Shown: positions 1-5,300 of the stretch, piece after piece
Numbering within the stretch: position 1 is the stretch's first letter
How the letters are laid out: every line of letters starts with the position of its first letter
DNA from: Planctomycetota bacterium
GTDB lineage: Bacteria; Planctomycetota; PUPC01; JACPCR01
Length of the DNA: 8,767 bases
NCBI GenBank assembly: GCA_030740295.1
Contig: JASLXP010001291.1
Span: 1-8,767 of the forward strand
Direction: 5' to 3'
The notes under the pieces: model-generated
What the model was told of the DNA's origin: nothing
What the model saw: only the letters and a program-made list of their open reading frames with translations
Databases searched by the model: none
Program-made: the position numbers and the translations under genes

Positions 1-546
1 ACCCGGATCACGCCTTCATCTCTGGGGTTGGAGCAGTTCGAATGGCGCAGCGGGCAGACAAGGCTTGTGTGCCTGGTCCGCAAATTCTTTGGAGGTGCGT
101 ACCTGAATGAGCCGCTTGAAAGGGAAGTGAACTTCAACGAAGAGGCGTTTGTTTACGACGTGCGAAAGAAAAAGTATCTCGGCGCGACATCCAGTGTGAA
201 GGTTAATCTCGAACCGGGCCACGCGGCGCTCTTTGCCCTGATGCCCTACAAGCCGTCGATTCGAAAGCTGGAACAAGGTGTCACGACATCGAAGTCGGGT
301 CCAGTTGTCAGGATCGCTGGTACGTTATCTGTCAAAGAACACAAGGACATTCATCACGTTCTTCGAGTGGAAGTGATAGGCCCGGCCGGCAAAAGGCTGG
401 ATTGGTACTCGCGCAACCTCACCGTCAAGACTCCCGATTTCAGTACGACGCTTCACATGTCACTGAACGAGCAGAAAGGCAAATGGACGGCAGTTGTGAC
501 AGACGTAGCCAGTGGTCATTCAAGCAAGGTAAAGTTTCAGTTATGA
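1..546 (+). CDS. C-terminal part of a large glycosidase-like or uncharacterised surface protein (5' truncated)
   Basis: The frame is open from the first base of the window to the TGA at 544-546, so this is the 3' end of a gene starting upstream. The TTG at 28 is not a convincing start. About 181 residues are visible. They resemble the C-terminal beta-sandwich tail of very large glycoside-hydrolase-like proteins (some with beta-galactosidase trimerisation folds) common in planctomycete-type genomes. The pattern is a segment like VYDVRKKKYLG, then PGHAALFALMPYKP, then an Ig-like sandwich with LRVEVIGPAGKRLDWYSRNL, and a closing GKWTAVVTDVASG strand. This assignment rests on remembered family flavour; no catalytic residues are in view. 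The stop codon overlaps the start of the next gene as ATGA, implying translational coupling. Substrate and reaction cannot be read from this piece. Confidence 0.7.
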   Translation, partial: TRITPSSLGLEQFEWRSGQTRLVCLVRKFFGGAYLNEPLEREVNFNEEAFVYDVRKKKYLGATSSVKVNLEPGHAALFALMPYKPSIRKLEQGVTTSKSGPVVRIAGTLSVKEHKDIHHVLRVEVIGPAGKRLDWYSRNLTVKTPDFSTTLHMSLNEQKGKWTAVVTDVASGHSSKVKFQL

Positions 547-1448
547 AAGCCAGAGTTTATCTTCTGTTTCTGCTGGCTGTTACGAGACCAGGTCTGGCTG
601 AATTGACCATCAGCCAGGAGCAGTTCGGCGACCGATTGTTCTTCGCCTCGCCCGTTCAGTCCATCAAGCTCGATGGCGCGCTTGATGAGGAGGAATGGAA
701 AACCACTGATGTCCTGACAGGTTTCTCAGCCGCCAGAGGCATCGCTAAGTTCCGCACTGAAGTCAGAGCCCTGTTCAGCGGCACAGACGTCTACCTGGGC
801 ATCCGTTGCGAAGCCGAAAGTCGTGAAAGCCTCAAGACCCGCTATCCCGAAGGCGGCAAGGTCTACCGCGATGACTCGATCGAAATCTTCTTCGATCCCC
901 TTCACGATTCGAAGAAGTGCCATCAGATTATTGTGAACGCGATTGGTACCGTGACTGTCATTGACAAGAACACGAACCAGTACACGGGGCGAAAAGATTA
1001 CCTCGATGCCAAGGCGAAGTGGGACGAGAAACTGAAGTCCTACACGATCGAGATCGCCCTCAATCGCGGGCGCTTCGGATTGACGGGGCAGCGTACACAC
1101 TCCATGGGTGTTGGGTTTCTTAGGAATCAGCAGGCGTCCGGCGATTCAAGCCGAGCCTACCGATTCAAATGGCACTCAGCCGACCCTCGGCGGTGGGGGC
1201 ATCTGTTCCTAATGGATGGGAAAACGTTTGATGCGCTGAAGCTGGAATATTCACGACGATTAAATGCCATCGAGCAGGCACAGGTTCCTGATTCGGTTGG
1301 AAAGGCCGCGGCTGTTCTGAAGGCAGCAATCGAAGAGTTACCAGCGCAAAAAGAGCGTCTCACCGAATTCGAGGGAAAGCTAATCGCGCTGGAACGTGAA
1401 GGTTTGAAGCTCCACTGGCGTCACCGATTTGAAGAACTGTTTGACTGA
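543..1448 (+). CDS. Secreted protein with CBM9-like (carbohydrate-binding family 9) domain
   Basis: The 301-residue product starts at ATG 543, which overlaps the upstream TGA. An in-frame ATG at 402 lies inside the upstream gene and would bury the signal peptide, so 543 is preferred. Residues 1-19 form a signal peptide (basic start, LLFLLAV core, likely cut near GLA-E). Residues about 40-225 carry the hallmarks of the CBM9/DOMON-like beta-sandwich: IKLDGALDEEEW at 41-52, VYLGIRCE near 83-90, DDSIEIFFDP at 110-119, W160 followed by YTIEIAL at 167-173, and a closing WGHLFL. The last 75 residues are charged and probably helical. Such modules bind sugars or decorate larger secreted enzymes; no catalytic motif is visible, so a binding or accessory role is inferred. 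Coupling to the preceding glycosidase-like gene supports a shared carbohydrate-related role outside the cytoplasm. Confidence 0.85.
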   Translation: MKARVYLLFLLAVTRPGLAELTISQEQFGDRLFFASPVQSIKLDGALDEEEWKTTDVLTGFSAARGIAKFRTEVRALFSGTDVYLGIRCEAESRESLKTRYPEGGKVYRDDSIEIFFDPLHDSKKCHQIIVNAIGTVTVIDKNTNQYTGRKDYLDAKAKWDEKLKSYTIEIALNRGRFGLTGQRTHSMGVGFLRNQQASGDSSRAYRFKWHSADPRRWGHLFLMDGKTFDALKLEYSRRLNAIEQAQVPDSVGKAAAVLKAAIEELPAQKERLTEFEGKLIALEREGLKLHWRHRFEELFD

Positions 1449-1474
1449 GAATGGTGGCGGACCTTTCAACCTTG

Positions 1475-1497
1475 TTCACCCGCCGCCGGGCGGTGAA
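1475..1497. terminator. Hairpin between convergent genes, possible bidirectional terminator
   Basis: TTCACC (1475-1480) and GCC (1482-1484) pair with GGC (1489-1491) and GGTGAA (1492-1497). This makes a 9-bp stem with one bulged C at 1481 and a GCCG loop. It sits in the 68-bp gap between the convergent stops at 1448 and 1517. Neither strand has a clear T-run after the stem, so it is a weak intrinsic terminator at best. It may serve in Rho-dependent ending or RNA 3'-end protection. Confidence 0.4.
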
Positions 1498-1516
1498 GAT
1501 CTCAATCCAGCGTTCT

Positions 1517-2947
1517 CTATCCCTGCATATATTTGACCAGATTCTGGGGGTTCTCCGCTCGAATGAATGCCTCCCTTGGTTCTACTGTTCCCGACTCCAC
1601 TAACTCGACAAGGCTGTCATCCATCAGCTTCATCCCGTATTTCTTTCCGGTCTGCATAGTGGAGCGGAGTTGGAAGGTACGGGCATCTCGAATCAGGTTC
1701 GCTGCGGCTGGTGTCATCATCAGAATCTCCATGGCAAGAGCGCGGCCATTGCCGTCTTTTCTTGGAATCAGTTGTTGAGAAATAATCCCGCGCAGCGATT
1801 CCGAAACCATGGTCCGAATCTGTGCCTGCTCCTTCGGTGGGAATACGTCCAGAATTCGGTCGACCGTCCGGGTGGCACCACGAGTATGAAGAGTTCCAAA
1901 AACCAGGTGGCCTGTCTCGGCTGCTGAGATAGCCATCGAGATTGTTTCGAGGTCGCGCATTTCACCGACCATGATCACGTCCGGGTCTTCGCGCAGCGCG
2001 GCCCTGAGCGCGGTCGCGAACGAGTTTGTGTTCTCACCGACCTGTCGATGGTTCACAAGCGCCTCTGCGCTCTGATGAATGTACTCAACCGGGTCTTCAA
2101 TAGTGATGATGTGTTCTTTGCGGTCGTGGTTTACCAGGCTGACGAGCGCGGCCAGCGTGGTGGATTTCCCCGAACCGGCTGGGCCGGTCACGAGGGCAAG
2201 CCCCTGGCGGTAATCGGTCAGTTTTTTGACTGCCTCGGGCAATCCCAATTCCTCAAACGTCGGTATGTGGTCCTGGACGATTCGGAAGCTCGCGGCAGCA
2301 CCGTGGCGATCCCAGAAGGCGTTGACGCGATAGCGTTCGGTGATAGTCGGCGTGTAGGCAAAATCGAGCTCCAGATCTTTCTCGAAGGTCGCGGTCTCCT
2401 CCTCTGACAGGATTTCTTTGAGCCACGCGTGAGTCTCTTCTGCACTGGATGCCGGGAGGTCCAAACTCTCGAGCTGCCCATCGCGCCGGATGGCCGGAGC
2501 AAGCCCGACACTGATATGCAGATCGGAAGCGCCTTGTGCCCGCGCCTGGCGAAGCAGCGCGCTGAGATGTGTATCCCCTTCCTGCACCTGTACCGTCACA
2601 GGTGGCACTGCTGGCGGAGTTGGCTCTGGAGCCGGTGGTGGCTCAGGTGCCACTGGTTCAGGCTCGGGTTCTGGTTCAGGCTCGGTTTGCTCTGGTTCAG
2701 GCTCGGTTTGATCCGGTTCCGGCTCTGGCGGGGATGGCTCGGAGCGAACTTTCGTGAGGATTTCTTCGACTGAATCGGCAGGCAGAAAACCGTCGCCCGC
2801 GAGCACTTCACACACCTGCTCGAGGGCCAGGCCCTCGCTCTTGCCCATCTCTATGAAGGGAAGGCAACTTTCCATCTGCTTCTCGCCGACGTGCCCATCA
2901 TCGACAATGATTCTCTCAAAGAGCTCGAATTCTTCGTCTCTGGTCAT
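1517..2947 (-). CDS. pilT: PilT-family type IV pilus retraction ATPase with N-terminal extension
   Basis: The 476-residue product belongs to the PilT/GspE secretion ATPase superfamily, which hydrolyses ATP at the inner-membrane base of type IV pili to pull the pilus in. Visible motifs are Walker A GPAGSGKST (255-263), Asp box IITIEDPVEYIH (280-291), Walker B region LREDPDVIMVGEMRD (318-332) and His box TGHLVFGTLHT (345-355). The C-terminal segment ANLIRDARTFQL followed by MQTGKKYGMKLMD matches PilT better than PilU. The AIRNLIRE motif important for retraction appears here as AAANLIRD, so it is only partly kept. The PilT core starts near residue 125; typical PilT is about 345 residues. The extra N-terminus is a small acidic helical domain (1-68) plus a Pro/Glu linker (69-117). 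The ATG at 2947 is the only plausible start, because an in-frame TGA lies nine codons upstream. No good Shine-Dalgarno is seen. No other pilus gene is adjacent. Confidence 0.93.
   Translation of the reverse strand: MTRDEEFELFERIIVDDGHVGEKQMESCLPFIEMGKSEGLALEQVCEVLAGDGFLPADSVEEILTKVRSEPSPPEPEPDQTEPEPEQTEPEPEPEPEPVAPEPPPAPEPTPPAVPPVTVQVQEGDTHLSALLRQARAQGASDLHISVGLAPAIRRDGQLESLDLPASSAEETHAWLKEILSEEETATFEKDLELDFAYTPTITERYRVNAFWDRHGAAASFRIVQDHIPTFEELGLPEAVKKLTDYRQGLALVTGPAGSGKSTTLAALVSLVNHDRKEHIITIEDPVEYIHQSAEALVNHRQVGENTNSFATALRAALREDPDVIMVGEMRDLETISMAISAAETGHLVFGTLHTRGATRTVDRILDVFPPKEQAQIRTMVSESLRGIISQQLIPRKDGNGRALAMEILMMTPAAANLIRDARTFQLRSTMQTGKKYGMKLMDDSLVELVESGTVEPREAFIRAENPQNLVKYMQG
2655..2728 (-). 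repeat. Imperfect tandem repeat encoding the Pro-Glu linker of the PilT-like protein
   Basis: On the + strand the unit GGTTCAGGCTCGG occurs at 2655, 2673 and 2694. The longer copy GGTTCAGGCTCGGTTTG is exact at 2673-2689 and 2694-2710, a 21-bp step. On the coding (minus) strand this yields the EPEPEQTEPEPE-type linker between the N-terminal domain and the ATPase core. Steps of 18 and 21 bp keep the frame, so copy-number changes would lengthen or shorten the linker without breaking the gene. Confidence 0.75.
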
Positions 2948-3032
2948 GATGGAAATGGTGAAAAGGTCGCATCAGGCGAATGTCAAGGCCAGCGTCGAGA
3001 GCCAGCACGACGATAGCAAGAAGACTGGCGAG

Positions 3033-3059
3033 AATATAGTCGCTCGGTTGGAAGTGCAA
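3033..3059 (-). promoter_or_regulatory. Candidate sigma70-type promoter for the pilT-like gene
   Basis: Read on the minus strand, TTGCAC (3059-3054) and TATATT (3038-3033) are separated by 15 nt. The -10 matches five of six consensus bases, but the spacer is short and the -35 is weak. Transcription would begin near 3026 and leave a leader of about 80 nt before the start codon at 2947. This is a pattern match only. Confidence 0.25.
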
Positions 3060-3065
3060 TTCTAT

Positions 3066-3094
3066 TTGAACGTGGGGTGCCGGTGGCCTAGGCT
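3066..3094 (+). promoter_or_regulatory. Candidate sigma70-type promoter for the SH3b-domain gene
   Basis: TTGAAC (3066-3071) and TAGGCT (3089-3094) are spaced by 17 nt. They match the -35 at four and the -10 at three of six positions. The site would start a leader of about 45-50 nt that includes the hairpin at 3106-3122 and the ribosome site at 3136-3141. It is the best-spaced pair seen in the divergent region, but the -10 is poor. Confidence 0.3.
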
Positions 3095-3105
3095 TAACCA
3101 AGTAT

Positions 3106-3122
3106 GGCTTTCACAGAAAGCC
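3106..3122 (+). other. Leader hairpin upstream of the SH3b-domain gene
   Basis: GGCTTTC (3106-3112) pairs perfectly with GAAAGCC (3116-3122) around an ACA loop, a 7-bp stem. It ends 13 nt before the Shine-Dalgarno AAAGGA at 3136-3141. It could stabilise the 5' end of the mRNA or bind a regulator. There is no T-run after it, so it is not an attenuator of the usual kind. Confidence 0.4.
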
Positions 3123-3135
3123 CCTGAACCAAACG

Positions 3136-3141
3136 AAAGGA
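3136..3141 (+). promoter_or_regulatory. Ribosome binding site deciding the start at 3149
   Basis: AAAGGA lies 7 nt before ATG 3149. It is a clear Shine-Dalgarno site and confirms this start, which is followed at once by a signal peptide. Confidence 0.75.
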
Positions 3142-3148
3142 ATCAAAG

Positions 3149-5083
3149 ATGAAATCAACCAACCGATTCTGGATGCTCGTCTGCAGCCTGTTGGTATTCG
3201 CAGTCACTCTGAATGCCGACCAGGTAAAAGTGAAGGCGGACGGCACACAGGTAATGCTGGGCGAAAAAGTGTTGACTACCGTGAATGCAGGGGACCAACT
3301 CAACGTGGTGAAACGTCACGGGCAGTGGATCGGTGTCAGCGTGGATGTTGACGGGCAGCGGGTGAGTGGCTGGTTGAAGGCCGATCAGGTCGAGGTGATC
3401 GCGGCTGCTGGAATGAGCCTGGCGGTAAGCACTGCGAATGGCGGCAAGCAGGTCCCCATTCCGCACATGCTGGCCTACATAAGGGGCAAAGGCTTCGATG
3501 ACCTCGTCATGAAAGCGCAACAGATGGTCATGCAGGTCAACCCTCTCTTCGCGGGGGCGGTGACGGCTGAAATTTTCGGGAAACCGTTCGGCCTGCAGGG
3601 GCTGCCCGGGGTGGATAGAAAAGCGCCTTTCGCGCTGGTGATTCTCAACCCTGAGAAATTCAAGAACGGCGGGGTCATGGTTTTTCCAGTGAGCGATTTC
3701 AACGCGCTGGCGAATGCGAATCAGAATCCCCGGTTCAAGGTGGTTTCCGCGGGCAACTTCGCCTGCGTCAGCCGCGATGCCGGCGGGGCGAACCTGGTAT
3801 CCCAGGCCCTGCAGGGCGTTGATGCAATCGACCTGTCCAATATGAAAGACGACATCGAGATTCGCGCACAGACAAAGGGCATTATGGATGCTGCGGGACC
3901 GCATATTGCCGACGGGATGGCTGCCTTGAGCAATGCAATTCGGGCCGGAGCGGCGGCCGGGGCTGGCGGAAACCCGGAGCTGACGGCAAAAGTTCTCAAA
4001 GCCGAGGTCGACTGGCTTCTCGATCTTTACAAACAAACCGAAGAAATCAGTATCGGTCTGGCGATGGGAATGAACGGCCTCAATATCCGGCAGACTGTCA
4101 ACGCAAAAGCAGGCACGAAACTCAGCGGGTGGTTCGGCTCAGTACCCGCAGCGGATAACAAGCTCATCTCCGGCCTGCCGCAGGGAGAGGCCCTGATGAC
4201 CATGAACGGTACTATTGGCAGCAAGGGGTGGCAGGAAATGTATTTTGATTTCACAAAAGACATTCTCAAATCCATGGAAATGACCGACGAAGCGCTCATG
4301 AAGCGAACCGAGAAGATCATGGAAAAGTTTACGGGGGCGATGTCCATGTCGGTCGACATGAATCAGGGCGGCCTTGTGATGGCTTATAACCTCGGTACTC
4401 AGGAAGATGTTTCCACCGAATTCCGCAAGGCATTTGATGAATTCATGAAAGGGCCCTGGATGGAAAAGTACAAAGAGTTCGGCATCAATTTCGAGATGGA
4501 TTACAAGCCCGGAGCACGTGCTCTTGACGGGGTGACCATCGATGCGATGACCTACAGCATTTATCCCCCGAAGGGGATGGAGAACAATCCAGCCGTAAAA
4601 ATGCAGTTCGACATAATGAAAAAGATCTATGGAGATCCAATGCGTTATGAGATTGCTTACTTGCCTGATTCGATACTTTTTGTGATGGGCAAAGACACAT
4701 CCAGCATCACGGATAAGCTGATCGCGCAATCCAGGGCCGGCCAGGCCAACGTTCCTGTAGGCCTTCAGGACGCGGAAAAGGTGTTGGGGAAAGGCGCACA
4801 GATGTATGGTTCATTTTCCCTGAAAAGACTGGTCGATGTAACGGAGACCGTGATGAGTTTGGCCGTCCCCGGCATGAAGGGCGGTGCCCCTCCTGCGGTC
4901 CAGATACCGGGACCTCCGGTTACAATGGCTTGGAAGGCCAACGGCACGACCTCCGAATGCCAAGTCGCCATACCGGCCCGCCCTTTCGCCGCCCTTCAGG
5001 GCTATTTCATGCAGAAGGTCATGCAGATGCAGCAGCAGAAGCAGCAACCCGGCCAGCAGCCACCGCCGCCCCAGGTATTTTGA
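3149..5083 (+). CDS. Secreted SH3b-domain protein of unknown function
   Basis: This 644-residue exported protein starts at an ATG with a good Shine-Dalgarno. Residues 1-23 look like a signal peptide (MKSTNRFWML then a CSLLVFAVTLNA stretch). Residues about 25-85 resemble a bacterial SH3 domain: VKVKADGTQV, a turn AGDQLNVVKRHGQWIGV, and SGWLKADQVEV at the end. The remaining 550 residues match no enzyme I recognise. They read as a repeating alpha/beta layout with phrases such as FALVILNPEKF, VMVFPVSDFNALANA, LPQGEALMTMNG and LPDSILFVMGKD, loosely like DUF3352-type surface proteins; that resemblance is a guess. There is an Ala/Gly-rich helix near 255-275 and a Gln/Pro-rich tail (about 620-644). 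Methionine is unusually frequent. It is probably a monocistronic unit, with divergent pilT upstream and a strong terminator downstream. SH3b domains often bind peptidoglycan or envelope peptides, so a periplasmic or surface location is inferred. Confidence 0.85.
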   Translation: MKSTNRFWMLVCSLLVFAVTLNADQVKVKADGTQVMLGEKVLTTVNAGDQLNVVKRHGQWIGVSVDVDGQRVSGWLKADQVEVIAAAGMSLAVSTANGGKQVPIPHMLAYIRGKGFDDLVMKAQQMVMQVNPLFAGAVTAEIFGKPFGLQGLPGVDRKAPFALVILNPEKFKNGGVMVFPVSDFNALANANQNPRFKVVSAGNFACVSRDAGGANLVSQALQGVDAIDLSNMKDDIEIRAQTKGIMDAAGPHIADGMAALSNAIRAGAAAGAGGNPELTAKVLKAEVDWLLDLYKQTEEISIGLAMGMNGLNIRQTVNAKAGTKLSGWFGSVPAADNKLISGLPQGEALMTMNGTIGSKGWQEMYFDFTKDILKSMEMTDEALMKRTEKIMEKFTGAMSMSVDMNQGGLVMAYNLGTQEDVSTEFRKAFDEFMKGPWMEKYKEFGINFEMDYKPGARALDGVTIDAMTYSIYPPKGMENNPAVKMQFDIMKKIYGDPMRYEIAYLPDSILFVMGKDTSSITDKLIAQSRAGQANVPVGLQDAEKVLGKGAQMYGSFSLKRLVDVTETVMSLAVPGMKGGAPPAVQIPGPPVTMAWKANGTTSECQVAIPARPFAALQGYFMQKVMQMQQQKQQPGQQPPPPQVF

Positions 5084-5153
5084 GCGTAATGAGCAAGTTT
5101 GGAAGCGAAAGGGCGTTCTGTTGCCAGAGCGCGTGACAGCGCAAGAGCTAAAC

Positions 5154-5192
5154 AAGGGACAGACGGCCCGGCCGTTTGTCCCTTTCTTTATT
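5154..5192 (+). terminator. Strong rho-independent terminator after the SH3b gene
   Basis: AAGGGACAGACGG (5154-5166) pairs with CCGTTTGTCCCTT (5172-5184) through 13 bp, including one G-U pair, around a CCCGG loop. The T-rich tail TCTTTATT follows directly. It lies 70 nt after the stop at 5083 and closes that transcript before the HEAT gene. Confidence 0.9.
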
Positions 5193-5212
5193 CCTGAGTG
5201 GAATGCCAGAAG

Positions 5213-5277
5213 ATGGAATGATGGAATGATGGAATAATTGAGTGGTGGAATTCCCTCATTCTTCCATTCTTAACCAT
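5213..5277 (+). repeat. TGGAATGA-type octamer repeats with a self-complementary arm
   Basis: Five octamers run head to tail: ATGGAATG (5213-5220), ATGGAATG (5221-5228), ATGGAATA (5229-5236), ATTGAGTG (5237-5244) and GTGGAATT (5245-5252). After CCCTC comes an approximately complementary arm, ATTCTTCCATTCTTAACCAT (5258-5277). The whole could fold into an imperfect long hairpin. I have the impression of similar TGGAAT-rich intergenic palindromes in uncultivated bacterial genomes, but cannot verify it here. It lies between the terminator and the HEAT gene. Confidence 0.6.
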
Positions 5278-5292
5278 CAACCACTAACCATC
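5272..5292 (+). repeat. Three AACCATC-type heptamers just before the HEAT gene
   Basis: AACCATC (5272-5278), AACCACT (5279-5285) and AACCATC (5286-5292) are contiguous 7-nt units ending 8 nt before ATG 5301. They occupy the place where a Shine-Dalgarno would sit, and none is present. The first unit overlaps the end of the hairpin arm of the preceding octamer repeat. Confidence 0.6.
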
Positions 5293-5300
5293 TCTTCCCC

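Noticed and set aside
2429..2773. Plus-strand frames opposite the PilT linker
   Set aside because: The Trp/Arg/Leu and Gly/Ser periodic sequences are translations of the opposite strand of the EPEP repeat, not proteins.
2916..3101. 61-residue minus-strand reading frame with a hydrophobic stretch upstream of pilT
   Set aside because: It overlaps the pilT start in another frame and covers the divergent promoter region. It has no ribosome site I can see and an unnatural His/Arg-rich tail. A tiny membrane protein cannot be excluded, but support is thin.
3155..4036. 293-residue minus-strand reading frame opposite the SH3b gene
   Set aside because: It lies entirely antisense to a gene with a good ribosome site, signal peptide and terminator. 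Its own product shows no recognisable domain.
5237..5266. Sigma70 promoter for the HEAT gene within the octamer repeat
   Set aside because: TTGAGT at 5238-5243 resembles a -35, but the hexamer 17 nt later is CTTCCA, with no usable -10 nearby.
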